Shown here piece after piece: positions 8,335 through 16,451 of a DNA stretch of 64,000 nucleotides. The stretch's first letter is position 1. Each line of letters starts with the position of its first letter. A program made the translations under genes and the position numbers. The DNA comes from Vibrio sp. VB16 (GTDB taxonomy: Bacteria; Pseudomonadota; Gammaproteobacteria; Enterobacterales; Vibrionaceae). Location of the stretch: assembly GCF_015594925.2 (NCBI RefSeq), contig NZ_CP087590.1, positions 1,860,001 through 1,924,000 of the forward strand, in the 5' to 3' direction. Below the pieces are notes generated by a model, which had not been told where the DNA came from, searched no databases, and saw nothing but the letters and a program-made list of their open reading frames with translations.

Positions 8335-8664
8335 TTAATTGAATTTTTTAATGATCTGATGTCGATATAAAGCACTGATTAGATCTTGCTTAGTTTGCAA
8401 AATAAGCATGACGTGGGCTTTATTACCAATCACTTCATACAGACATCGATACGAACTATCTAACCTTTCCTGGAACTTGATGCCAAAATCCAATAACGTG
8501 GCGTTATACCTATATCGTTCAGAATTTTCAAAGATCGCTTCATAATTTCGATTAACAAGACCATCAATAAATGTTGCCACTTGTTCTTCAGAATAATTTT
8601 CGACAGCAAGAGATTCTATCTCCAATAAGCAGTTAACGGCCATTTCAGTAAAAACAACTTCCAA
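8335..8664 (-). CDS. RelE/ParE superfamily toxin
   Basis: This 109-residue protein follows an antitoxin gene with only three bases between them. Its C-terminal half has the RelE/ParE pattern: a strand with SSYRCLYEV, then HVMLILQTKQDL, then LYRHQI close to the end. An N-terminal helical part with EEQVATFIDGL fits the same fold. Family members inhibit translation or DNA gyrase; sequence alone does not tell which. It is slightly longer than typical RelE. The pair lies between copies C and D of the carboxypeptidase 3' end, the second toxin-antitoxin cargo in this array. Confidence 0.8.
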   Translation of the reverse strand: MEVVFTEMAVNCLLEIESLAVENYSEEQVATFIDGLVNRNYEAIFENSERYRYNATLLDFGIKFQERLDSSYRCLYEVIGNKAHVMLILQTKQDLISALYRHQIIKKFN

Positions 8665-8667
8665 GAA

Positions 8668-8943
8668 TTAACTCCTCGCAGCACGAAGACAATCTAACAC
8701 CTCTTCTTTTGAGTGAACCCGACGAACAGCAACATCTTCTTTAGCCATCATAGCCAATTTCAATAACGCATTTGCTTGTCGTTCTGCATGAAGAATTCTT
8801 TCTTCTTGTTCTCTTTCTTCCGCAGTTTGAATATACAATTCAGCCATACCATTTTTTGTTACAACACAACCACCTTTAAAGGCATCAGGATTACCAAGGC
8901 TATCTTTTGCTGCGCGTTGTGACATTGTATTTGTCTTGTTCAT
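8668..8943 (-). CDS. Antitoxin of RelE/ParE-type pair
   Basis: This 91-residue protein is encoded directly upstream of the toxin and starts with a GAGG ribosome-binding site. The N-terminal segment SQRAAKDSLGNPDAFKGGCVVTKNGMAELYIQT resembles the Phd/YefM DNA-binding fold, where VVTKNG is a conserved strand-turn. The C-terminal half is a charged helix suited to wrapping the toxin. Repeated GAGGTCA half-sites in its promoter support autoregulation. The family assignment is less certain than that of the YefM pair. Confidence 0.75.
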   Translation of the reverse strand: MNKTNTMSQRAAKDSLGNPDAFKGGCVVTKNGMAELYIQTAEEREQEERILHAERQANALLKLAMMAKEDVAVRRVHSKEEVLDCLRAARS

Positions 8944-8945
8944 AG

Positions 8946-9009
8946 TGACCTCACTAAAAGTTACGTATAAATCTTATGCCAAGATTATACCGAGGTCAAA
9001 TATGACCTC
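8946..9009 (-). promoter_or_regulatory. Candidate autoregulatory operator of the toxin-antitoxin pair
   Basis: GAGGTCA (8992-8998), a four-base spacer and TGACCTC (9003-9009) form a perfect inverted repeat. A third half-site, TGACCTC, lies at 8946-8952, directly before the antitoxin start and overlapping its GAGG ribosome-binding site. Binding by the antitoxin at both places would block transcription and translation. This is inferred from symmetry and location. Confidence 0.6.
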
Positions 9010-9048
9010 AATTTACCCACAGGTTTTAGTCTTCATTGTTCTAAGGAG

Positions 9049-9070
9049 CGATGGGGCCTTTGGCTATTTC
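9049..9070 (+). repeat. Core remnant of carboxypeptidase 3' end (copy D)
   Basis: CGATGGGGCCTTTGG followed by C-TATTT matches the beginning of the repeated gene end. The match fades within about 22 bases, and the GCAGGTTA lead is not recognisable before it. Together with the other copies it marks a boundary between cargo units. Confidence 0.6.
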
Positions 9071-9108
9071 TACCGACTAATTACGTAGGGGACAGTTCAC
9101 TCTATGGT

Positions 9109-9192
9109 AACGAGGGTTTTAAGTATAAATATGCACTATAAAAAGCGATGAAAGAAGCTCAAATTTTGCTCATAACTGGGCATTTTCGTGTC
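9109..9192 (+). repeat. Relic coding repeat R1, copy 1
   Basis: About 84 bases starting AACGAGGGTTTTAAGTATAA recur at 10482-10566 at roughly 75-80 percent identity by eye. Both copies translate to N-E-G-F-K-Y-K-Y-A-L, and further on to an I-T-G-x-F-R pattern, with differences mostly tolerated at protein level. In this copy a TAA stop interrupts right after YAL. They look like pieces of the same lost gene on both sides of the esterase gene. Between this repeat and the esterase start (9193-9488) I see only the GGACATAC/GTATGTCC hairpin near 9265-9304. Confidence 0.65.
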
Positions 9193-9488
9193 ACAAAATA
9201 CCAACTGCTGTGGTTCAGAAAAAATGGCTTGGTTATTGGGGGAACAGTAAAAGGCAGTTAAAGGACATACTTTACGTCGCATGTTTTTTTGTTATGTATG
9301 TCCTTTAAGACTTAGATCTGCCTGAACCAAATGATTTCGGGACAAAAAACAATTTGAGCTTTTTAAACAAAGCTTACCTCTCAGATAACTTTTAGTATCT
9401 AAAAAATTAAAATAGTAACATTGCAATGAATGCTGTGTTTATACACAGTGTGCTCGACTAATAAAAACAAATAGCAGGAGAATCTTTA

Positions 9489-10409
9489 GTGGAAATTCAT
9501 AATTTGGAGAAGGGAATAAAGGAGCTTGTTAAAGATTTTGTCAAAGCAGGATGCCCGTCCGTTAGGAATCAGTCTATTACTGAACGTCGACAAGGCTACT
9601 TGAATAGTGTCTCTCTTGCTGGAAAAAGCGATCCTGTATATCAAGTCAGAGAGGTAGAGATTGATGGTTCAACGTTACGCATCTATAAACCATCGGCTAG
9701 AGACAAACTACCTGTCGCAATATATTTTCATGGTGGTTGTTTTGTTAGTGGTGGGTTAGATACTCATGATCAACAACTTAGAAAATTGGCTAATGTTTCA
9801 GGTGCAATTGTCATAGCAGTAAAGTACCGATTAGCTCCTGAGCATACTTATCCAGCAGCACATGATGATGCATACAACTCAACTTTAATTATACGTGAGC
9901 ACTGTGCTCAGTGGGGAGGAGATCCACACAATATAAGTCTTGTCGGAGATAGCTCTGGTGGTCACTTATGTCTCGTCACATCTTTACGGCTGAAAGAGAA
10001 TGCTGACTGGCAACCTGTGAAACAAATTCTTATTTACCCTATGTTAGATGCGACCGCTTCGAGTCGAAGTTATAAGGATAATGGTGAACACTACATCATT
10101 ACCAAAGACACCTTGGTAACAGGGTATGAAATGTACTTGAACGAAGTATCAAATAAGCATCCTGAGGCAAGTCCTCTATATCGAACTGATTTTGAGGGGC
10201 TCCCTGAAACTCATATTCTTACTGCGGAATTCGATCCTTTAGTTGATGAAGGTGAACTTTTATACCGCAAGTTATTAGATGCGGGAGTTGAAACTCAATG
10301 TAGAAGATATTTGGGGGTAACTCACGGCTTTTTTCAGCTCTCAGGCATAAGTGATGCGGCTAAAGAATCCATTATTCACGTCGCTAATATTATTCAAACT
10401 AATCACTGA
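9489..10409 (+). CDS. Alpha/beta hydrolase, hormone-sensitive-lipase-type esterase
   Basis: This 306-residue esterase belongs to the HSL (family IV) group. The oxyanion motif is HGGC at residues 81-84, where the family usually has HGGG. The nucleophile is in GDSSGG (Ser155), the acid in EFDPLVDEG (Asp249) and the His in THGFF (His279), so the triad is complete. These enzymes hydrolyse short acyl esters in the cytoplasm. The start is a GTG with AGGAG eight bases upstream. It stands alone between copies D and E of the carboxypeptidase gene end and between the two copies of the R1 relic, so it is probably transferred cargo. Confidence 0.9.
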   Translation: MEIHNLEKGIKELVKDFVKAGCPSVRNQSITERRQGYLNSVSLAGKSDPVYQVREVEIDGSTLRIYKPSARDKLPVAIYFHGGCFVSGGLDTHDQQLRKLANVSGAIVIAVKYRLAPEHTYPAAHDDAYNSTLIIREHCAQWGGDPHNISLVGDSSGGHLCLVTSLRLKENADWQPVKQILIYPMLDATASSRSYKDNGEHYIITKDTLVTGYEMYLNEVSNKHPEASPLYRTDFEGLPETHILTAEFDPLVDEGELLYRKLLDAGVETQCRRYLGVTHGFFQLSGISDAAKESIIHVANIIQTNH

Positions 10410-10481
10410 ATATTACGTCAAACTTGATGTACGGAATCTACTCCCTCCTTTGCCAAGTTAGACTTAGGAGAATGAGATTTA

Positions 10482-10673
10482 AACGAGGGTTTTAAGTATA
10501 AATATGCACTCCAAAGAGCCATGATAAACACTCAAATTTCATTCATAACTGGGCGTTTTCGTATATCACTTGTTACGAGCCTAATATCAAGAAAAGTGGG
10601 AGAAGTTAAAATAGGACTTCTCCACCACAAGTCTCTCTGCCACACAATGGTTCACAAAAAGAGTGGCATCTAA
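10482..10673 (+). pseudogene. Relic coding repeat R1, copy 2
   Basis: The first 85 bases repeat the stretch at 9109-9192. Here the frame stays open for 63 codons to a TAA at 10671, with no start codon and a TGA just upstream, so it is a gene fragment. I do not recognise the protein. Confidence 0.5.
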
Positions 10674-10684
10674 GCTCTACTCAC

Positions 10685-10728
10685 TCCATAAGTATGCAGG
10701 TTAAATTATATCTTAGACAGATGGGGCA
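10685..10728 (+). repeat. Boundary remnant with shared lead (copy E)
   Basis: CCATAAGTATGCAGG, then TTAAATTATA and AGACAGATGGGGC match the leads of copies C and B and the first bases of the gene end, then the likeness stops. It is the most distal and shortest copy found. From 10729 to the protease gene stop at 10831 I see nothing else. Confidence 0.65.
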
Positions 10729-10830
10729 TTAAAAGCTCGATACAACTAAACCATAATAACTCGTAGAAAGCATAGTGAGATTTTCTAGGTTATCAGCTCA
10801 CCATAAATGTGTTCCAAGCTCCTCATTTCT

Positions 10831-11298
10831 TCAGCAAAGTTTATTTGATAACGCCAGTAAAAAAATACCGTTAAATAAGATATGTAATCCAACCGGTACA
10901 AACAGAGCAGAGTAACGCTCTTTGAAAAACCCAAAAATGACTGAAGGTATAAATACGAGAACGGCAAACAGTAGTGGTTGATGTATCAAGTGAAAGCCCG
11001 TAAATAAACATGAAGTAATCAGGTTTGCATTGCTCACACCATAATAAGCCTTCCGTAACAGTTGTTTCTTTAATAAGCCTTCTTGAATTGTGCCTCTAAA
11101 TACCCACTCTTCAATAACCGGGTAAATAAACAACATATTTATTAAAACAGTGGCAGAAATGTCCCAAGTAGAGCTGAGATAACAAGGAAGTAACTGCCAG
11201 AATACGCTTCCAATAACAATACTGAGGAAAACTGTTACGATCAGTTTTTTATCCTCAAAAATTTGTATTGCTCTTAGTCCGTTTGGGAATGAAATCAT
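10831..11298 (-). CDS. CPBP (CAAX-type) intramembrane protease, probable JDVT-CTERM processing enzyme
   Basis: This is a membrane protein of about 156 residues. It carries the three catalytic motifs of the CPBP/Abi family: EEWVFRG (EExxxR), FTGFHLIHQ with the conserved His, and GLHILFN (HxxxN). Hydrophobic segments surround them. The frame opens upstream with TTG, but ATG 11298 gives a start just before the first helix. It lies directly downstream of the large surface-protein gene on the same strand. In JDVT-CTERM systems a dedicated CPBP-family glutamic protease is encoded beside its single substrate, so I infer that it processes that protein's C-terminal tail. It could instead be a generic bacteriocin-immunity-like CPBP protein. 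Confidence 0.8.
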   Translation of the reverse strand: MISFPNGLRAIQIFEDKKLIVTVFLSIVIGSVFWQLLPCYLSSTWDISATVLINMLFIYPVIEEWVFRGTIQEGLLKKQLLRKAYYGVSNANLITSCLFTGFHLIHQPLLFAVLVFIPSVIFGFFKERYSALFVPVGLHILFNGIFLLALSNKLC

Positions 11299-11340
11299 AA
11301 TTTGTGTTTTTGCGTTAAGTGTTGAGGTCAATATCAAATT

Positions 11341-11364
11341 AGCAAGAGCCTAATGGCTCTTGCT
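11341..11364 (-). terminator. Hairpin between surface protein and protease genes
   Basis: AGCAAGAGCC (11341-11350) pairs perfectly with GGCTCTTGCT (11355-11364) across a four-base loop. On the minus strand it is followed by AATTTG, a poor T-run. It probably acts as a partial terminator, lowering protease expression relative to the substrate, or as an mRNA-stabilising hairpin. Confidence 0.65.
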
Positions 11365-11370
11365 CGTCAT

Positions 11371-13716
11371 CTAACTTTCATTAATGATTCTATTTCGACG
11401 TAAGAATAATCCTATCACTGACATAAGCACTAAAAGTGGTAACGTGGGATCTACTGGTGCATTAGGGTCCCCAACAGTACACCCTCCACCAGAAGAGGAA
11501 ATAGACAAATCATCATCAACTAGGTCTGATTCCTCAGCCAACGGTTCATCTACGCGTACCGTTACCACGGCAGTATTCGATTGCTTATCATCTTTGGTCA
11601 CAATATAAGTAAATTGTTCAATTCCGCTGAAATCAGCCTCCGGAGTAAACTCTATATCCATATCTTCATTCACAAACGCATCACCATGAGTTGGTTCATT
11701 GTTAATGGTAATACTCATTGTGTTAGATTCTTCTAGGCCATATTCATCGTTAGCAAGTACATCAATTTGAATAGGTACACCTTGGGTAGTTATTTCATTG
11801 TCATTTTGAACAATGGGTGCACCTAACACAACTTCTGGATTAACCACTACTCTCACAGATGCAAGATTAGAAACATATTCTCCTGTCGTGATCTCGTATT
11901 TGAATACTTCATTACCCTTGAAATAGTCCGCTGGAGTGTAAGTAAGTGTTAAATCGGCATTGATGACTGCGTCGCCATTGATGGGTTCTTCCACCACTGT
12001 CACCTCGATTTCACTTGATATTACGGGCACTCCATTCAACACGTCATTTTCAAGAATATCGATTATGACAGGGGTTTTTTCATCAGTGGTCGTATAGTCA
12101 TTAAACGCTTCGAGCACATCTTCTGGAATTTTGTAGTTAGACAAATCAGGAGCTTCACGCCCTGCCTGAATCCAATCTGGTTCTTCACTACCTGAAACAC
12201 CTGGAAGTACATCATCAATTGATCTGGCCGTTAATCGAAGTGTCAATGAGCCAAATATTGGCTGACTATCCTCATCAAGTAATTTTTCATCAATATTAAT
12301 GAATATATCAGTGTTAAGACCCGCAAGGTCATCACTAAGAATCGTTGCATAGCGAATCAACTCATCAGGATCTTCGTATGGAATATTTAGCCCAAGCGGT
12401 TTCTCGGCCCATTCTGAAAGCACTTCATCAGGAACGATACCGAAGTTATCTTCCAAAGTATCTGGGTCTCCATCCAAACCTGTACGGCCTGAACGCCAAT
12501 TGTATCCATCCCAGATCGCCACCACACCGTCAGATTCCGCATCGATATCATTTTCAAGCCAGTACGCAATCACACTAGGAACTAGGTTGTTCGGAAGCAT
12601 ATAACCAAGCATGTTGCCAGGGAGATCCGCGTCATGAGTTTCGTTAATATTGAAAAAATTATTGGTGATAGAACCGATGACGCCGTTATCTATCGATAAA
12701 CCGCTATCAATGTATTGTGATTTCCAATCCAAATCCACAAAGTAATCTGGATACATAAATCCAGCCGCCGCATGATCTAAAAATCCAGGGTCGAACCTCG
12801 GGCGAACTCCATCATCAAACAATTTGGGCGCGAATTTAGCAAAACTCTTAGGTTTCCAAACATCAATGTCCGGTGCAGAACCGGTTCGACCATCAAAAAA
12901 TTCGCGAGGTACAACGGTTCGCATTTCAAAGCCCACACCGTGCTCACTAAAATTCAGTTGTCGAAATTGGTCACCGACTCCAGTTCCTAGCTCAAATTTA
13001 TAGCTTGCTATCCGCTTATCAGTGTCATTTCTGATTTTTTGAATAACACGGTAAATTCGGCCAACACCGTATTTCTCTCTAAACTGATCGATCGTATTAT
13101 CTTTATTAGTAGAATTACTACTGGCGCTGCCTTTATCTTCTATATCGGAGTCGATTAGTCCTTTATATCTAATATCTTTAACACCAAGATCAAAAACCAG
13201 ATCAATGGGTGTATCTGTTTGCGTCAATTGTAAAAAATACCGCTTTGAACTTCCTTGGGCATCGTTGCAGGTTTTTGAGACAACGGTATCTGGAAATGAT
13301 GGATGCTCCATTTGGCCAGAGGCCATAATACAATTGTGCATTGAATAATCTAAGTTATCATTTAAAACTTGAATTCCTGGAGCTAAACCACTCCCGTTAT
13401 CAAGATCCCAAGTAATATAGGCGACGCTGTTTTCCTCCCAAACCCCCTCTTCTGTTGAAGCAAGCGCAGCGGCTTCTGTTGAGTTATAAATAAAGGTTTT
13501 AGGCGTAGCTCCACTAAAACCATCCACAGCTTCATCAACTGTCAGTATGTTATCCGCATTCCACTGTGATAAAATCGGCGCTGGTACATCTAAATACAGG
13601 TTTGGAGTTGCGTCTTTACCAATACTATATCCTGACCCCGCAACTACAGAGATACTCATCAGAAGTAGCATCATATGATTTATTCGTTGTTTTGTGTTAG
13701 ACCCTTCTATTTTCAT
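11371..13716 (-). CDS. Surface protein with tandem Ig/cadherin-like domains and JDVT-CTERM-type tail
   Basis: This 781-residue exported protein starts at an ATG with AAGGAG seven bases upstream. It has a signal peptide (residues 1-30) and a long beta-rich region (about 35-520) resembling choice-of-anchor F proteins. Two repeats resembling Big_9/cadherin-like domains follow (about 535-622 and 632-722), each with an I-D-x-L-x-N-D motif and a closing TVRV-type strand. The tail is SSSGGGCT with Cys746, then VDPTLP, a hydrophobic helix and RRNR. That order (Gly-Gly-Gly-Cys, I/L/V-D-x-T-LP, transmembrane segment, basic end) is the JDVT-CTERM sorting signal. Together with the adjacent CPBP protease it suggests cleavage and lipid or surface anchoring. 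Its ligand is unknown. Confidence 0.85.
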   Translation of the reverse strand: MKIEGSNTKQRINHMMLLLMSISVVAGSGYSIGKDATPNLYLDVPAPILSQWNADNILTVDEAVDGFSGATPKTFIYNSTEAAALASTEEGVWEENSVAYITWDLDNGSGLAPGIQVLNDNLDYSMHNCIMASGQMEHPSFPDTVVSKTCNDAQGSSKRYFLQLTQTDTPIDLVFDLGVKDIRYKGLIDSDIEDKGSASSNSTNKDNTIDQFREKYGVGRIYRVIQKIRNDTDKRIASYKFELGTGVGDQFRQLNFSEHGVGFEMRTVVPREFFDGRTGSAPDIDVWKPKSFAKFAPKLFDDGVRPRFDPGFLDHAAAGFMYPDYFVDLDWKSQYIDSGLSIDNGVIGSITNNFFNINETHDADLPGNMLGYMLPNNLVPSVIAYWLENDIDAESDGVVAIWDGYNWRSGRTGLDGDPDTLEDNFGIVPDEVLSEWAEKPLGLNIPYEDPDELIRYATILSDDLAGLNTDIFINIDEKLLDEDSQPIFGSLTLRLTARSIDDVLPGVSGSEEPDWIQAGREAPDLSNYKIPEDVLEAFNDYTTTDEKTPVIIDILENDVLNGVPVISSEIEVTVVEEPINGDAVINADLTLTYTPADYFKGNEVFKYEITTGEYVSNLASVRVVVNPEVVLGAPIVQNDNEITTQGVPIQIDVLANDEYGLEESNTMSITINNEPTHGDAFVNEDMDIEFTPEADFSGIEQFTYIVTKDDKQSNTAVVTVRVDEPLAEESDLVDDDLSISSSGGGCTVGDPNAPVDPTLPLLVLMSVIGLFLRRNRIINES

Positions 13717-14050
13717 GGTTTAACTCCTTGCTACATATAAAATATTTACAGCTCACTAGGGTCAATTACCGTTTTGGTGAATTAATTATTATTCTAATAA
13801 TATTAAATAGATTTTTTGCTCTAATTAATCTAAAAGTAAGTCAAAGTAATTCCCTATGATTTGAATAAAATCACAACCAAGACGTAAATAATAAGATTGA
13901 GCACATATTTTTAATACGTCTAACTTGATGGAAATATTGCAAGATGTTGCATGACGATAAACCGAGGTTAGCGTTCTATGAAAAATAGATTGTTCACAAA
14001 TAAAAATTAATTTCCTGACTACATCCTCTAATCCACTACGACGCGATTCG
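13717..14050. other. AT-rich intergenic region, no gene seen
   Basis: The stretch is strongly AT-rich next to the surface-protein start and must hold that gene's promoter. No convincing operator, RNA or short gene was found. Confidence 0.5.
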
Positions 14051-14314
14051 TTACCTTTTTTGAGTGACTAAAGACGTAATTTTCCTTGTGTAAGGATGGT
14101 TACCAATGTCAGTAACTGTTATTCCAATTTTTGCTACCACATTACAGATTACATTTAATAGCGTGTAAAACTTACATATATCGTCTGAACTATATTCTTT
14201 ATAAAAAGCATCTTCTTCTTTCAAAATTTGAGTTTTACCGCCATCAGGAAACGGAACTGTTCTTGATGCGTGCTTCATGACACATTTATTTTTCTTCCCT
14301 GTTTCTATTTTCAT
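14051..14314 (-). CDS. Hypothetical protein, 87 aa
   Basis: An 87-codon frame starts at ATG 14314 with GGAG seven bases upstream, which supports translation. The protein is basic at its N-terminus (MKIETGKKNKCV), acidic in the middle (EEDAFYKEYSSDD) and has a hydrophobic helix-like stretch in TLLNVICNVVAKIGIT. No family is recognised. It is divergent from the LysR gene at 14464, so they may share a control region. Confidence 0.5.
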   Translation of the reverse strand: MKIETGKKNKCVMKHASRTVPFPDGGKTQILKEEDAFYKEYSSDDICKFYTLLNVICNVVAKIGITVTDIGNHPYTRKITSLVTQKR

Positions 14315-14463
14315 TTTAGGCTCCGTGTTAACTGTGTTATTTCACTCCAACAATCTTGCGCCATGTGATATTTATGGCAAAAATCAGAATAAGACCTTTG
14401 ACTGTTCTAAAGATTACTAGACAATGTGATTTCATCAATAAATCGACGTGCAAAGGTCTTTTC

Positions 14464-15276
14464 ATGAATAAAAAGAGAATCGACTGGAACGATCTTCAAT
14501 TGTTTATTTCTGTAGCCAGAGAAGGTGGACTTTCAGCAGCAGCAAAGTCGAGTCAACGAAGCCCTGCAACACTGGGTCGAAGGATGTATGCACTTGAGCG
14601 TAGCTTAGGAAAAGAACTGTTTATCCGTCATGATCGTGGATATGAGCTACTTGCCGAAGGAAGAAAATTGTTAGAAGAACTAACGGCCATCGAGTCAAAA
14701 GTCACTAGCTTCACAATGACCAATTCACAAAGCAAAAAGCCGTTAGTCAAAATATCTGCAGGAACCTGGACGACACTTTTTTTAATCCAGAATATTGATC
14801 AATATTCTGGAACGTTAGATGACACCCTTATACGCTTCATCTCTACAGAAAAAATACTGGACATATCGCACAGAGAAATAGTTATCGGCATTCGCAACAG
14901 CAGGCCGATAGACGAATCTCTAGTATGTCGTAAACTAAAGCGTGTCGATTTTGCACCCTATTCAACGCCTGAAGCGCCTGAAGTATGGATAAAAGTTCTT
15001 GAAGATATACCCTCTGCTCGCTGGCTTGATCGTTTTGTTATGAGTAATTCAATATGCGAGGTGAGTGTACCGAGAAACAGCCTTGATATCGCTCTTGAAA
15101 GCAAAGGCATAGCCCTTCTTCCTACTTTTATAGGGGATACACAACCTAAGCTAAAACGTGTAGGAAATATAATTGATGAACTTAGCCATGACCAGTGGTT
15201 GGTGACGCACCATGAGGATAGATACTTACCAGAAGTAAGGAACCTCATAATTAAACTTGGTGGAATTTTGGAGTGA
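14464..15276 (+). CDS. LysR family transcriptional regulator
   Basis: The N-terminal winged helix is clear: WNDLQLFISVAREGGLSAAAKSS, then RSPATLGRRMYALERSLGKELF. The remainder is a short effector domain, giving 270 residues, somewhat below the usual 290-310. The open frame begins further upstream at a TTG, but ATG 14464 has AAGG at good spacing and yields the standard LysR start. In place of the common TQPAVSRQ turn it has RSPATLGRR, a variant seen in a LysR subgroup. It stands apart from an obvious target; the neighbours are an unknown 87-residue protein and a second LysR gene. Confidence 0.85.
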   Translation: MNKKRIDWNDLQLFISVAREGGLSAAAKSSQRSPATLGRRMYALERSLGKELFIRHDRGYELLAEGRKLLEELTAIESKVTSFTMTNSQSKKPLVKISAGTWTTLFLIQNIDQYSGTLDDTLIRFISTEKILDISHREIVIGIRNSRPIDESLVCRKLKRVDFAPYSTPEAPEVWIKVLEDIPSARWLDRFVMSNSICEVSVPRNSLDIALESKGIALLPTFIGDTQPKLKRVGNIIDELSHDQWLVTHHEDRYLPEVRNLIIKLGGILE

Positions 15277-15354
15277 CTTTGATATAACTTGCTGTTGTTT
15301 GCTTAATTCAATTTGAAGAGTATTAAACGCTAGACACGATATTTATTAACCTAA

Positions 15355-15504
15355 AATCTGGCTGACTCAATAAGGGATAAAAAACCTGTTCGCCTATCGA
15401 CTGACATAAAGCAGCTCTGGACAGAAATACGTCATACATTAGATCATTCAGCAAAATTTGAGTTCTCTAATGTATGGGTATTGGACGGCCTACCATTAAT
15501 GTAA
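15355..15504 (+). pseudogene. Gene-fragment relic, 50 codons
   Basis: A frame without a start codon runs from just after a TAA to a stop at 15502-15504. It encodes a plausible protein end (ADSIRDKKPVRLSTD early, NVWVLDGLPLM last) and lies just before the LysR gene. It may be the tail of a lost gene; the family is not recognised. Confidence 0.3.
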
Positions 15505-15520
15505 CTGAGGAAATTTAACA

Positions 15521-16444
15521 TTGAATTTAGATACAAAATGGCTGCAAGATTTTTTGAAACTTGCAGAGCTACAACACTTTACTCATGCCGCTGAAGCTCG
15601 ACATATTACCCAGCCCGCATTTGGTCGACATATTCGAGCCTTAGAAAAAGCCGTGGGCCAAACGTTGATTGACCGCTCCACCACTCCCATTAGCCTAACA
15701 CCCGCTGGTCGTCAATTTAAAAATGTTGCTCGCAATATGATTTCGCAAATGGAAGAAGGTTTAAACCTATTAAATAGTATTGAGCAACCATTTATCAATC
15801 CAATACGAATCGCAAGCCCCCACTCTTTATCGTCCCCCACCTTGTTAGATCTTATTGAACATAACGAGGCGGATAACAATCAAAACTTCTCTATTGATAT
15901 CTTGCGTGTAGACTTTGCGATAGAGTCGATGATAGAAGGAAATTGTGATTTTTTCCTTGGATTTGAAACGTTATCCTTGTTGCAACCTCCTTTTAAAAAC
16001 CTAAAAATCGGTCATGGTAACTTTCTTTTAGCCTCCGCAGTTGATACTAATGGGCAAGCACTATTTAACCCACAAACCCACAGCACACCGATTATTGGCT
16101 ATAGTGCAGAGTCTTACAGCGCTCGCTTAATTGAACAATATCAGCCCGAAATTGCAAAACTCAATACCTACCAATCATTTGAATCATCAATGTGTCATTT
16201 ACATAAGGAAATGGCACTACGAGGAACGGGTATTGCGTGGCTACCCGATACACTTATCCAACAAGAACTAAAAGATAAGACCTTAATTGCGATTGAACCG
16301 AGTGCTTATCGATTGCCTTACCAAATTCGTTTATATCGCAATTCAACACCCCTAAGAGATGAAGCAGAGTCATTTTGGAAAGTTATCAATGAACAAGTAC
16401 AATCAGGCTGGCAGATTAACTACCCGTGGGAACCTCAAGACTAA
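15521..16444 (+). CDS. LysR family regulator, HypT-like, beside purine genes
   Basis: This 307-residue regulator starts at a TTG with GAGG nine bases upstream; no better start exists. The N-terminus reads TKWLQDFLKLAELQHFTHAAEARHIT, then QPAFGRHIRALEKAVG. The T-K-W-L-x-D-F-L and Q-P-A-F-x-R-x-I-R-A-L-E combination resembles HypT/YjiE-type LysR proteins. It lies 141 bases upstream of the deaminase gene on the same strand, so it may control the deaminase/permease pair. An unusual triple repeat of CGGCACT lies directly after its stop. The effector is unknown; a purine or purine degradation product would fit the neighbourhood. Confidence 0.85.
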   Translation: MNLDTKWLQDFLKLAELQHFTHAAEARHITQPAFGRHIRALEKAVGQTLIDRSTTPISLTPAGRQFKNVARNMISQMEEGLNLLNSIEQPFINPIRIASPHSLSSPTLLDLIEHNEADNNQNFSIDILRVDFAIESMIEGNCDFFLGFETLSLLQPPFKNLKIGHGNFLLASAVDTNGQALFNPQTHSTPIIGYSAESYSARLIEQYQPEIAKLNTYQSFESSMCHLHKEMALRGTGIAWLPDTLIQQELKDKTLIAIEPSAYRLPYQIRLYRNSTPLRDEAESFWKVINEQVQSGWQINYPWEPQD

Positions 16445-16451
16445 ATAAATA

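Noticed and set aside
8167..8370. 67-codon open frame
   Set aside because: It is the in-frame copy C of the carboxypeptidase C-terminal region followed by unrelated sequence; no ribosome-binding site.
5100..10800. Integron cassette array (superintegron) as explanation for the toxin-antitoxin genes
   Set aside because: No attC/VCR-like imperfect dyads with the GTTRRRY core were seen, and the repeated junction is a piece of the carboxypeptidase gene.
12345..12578. Plus-strand open frames inside the surface-protein gene
   Set aside because: They are antisense shadows of a clear 781-codon gene without ribosome-binding sites.
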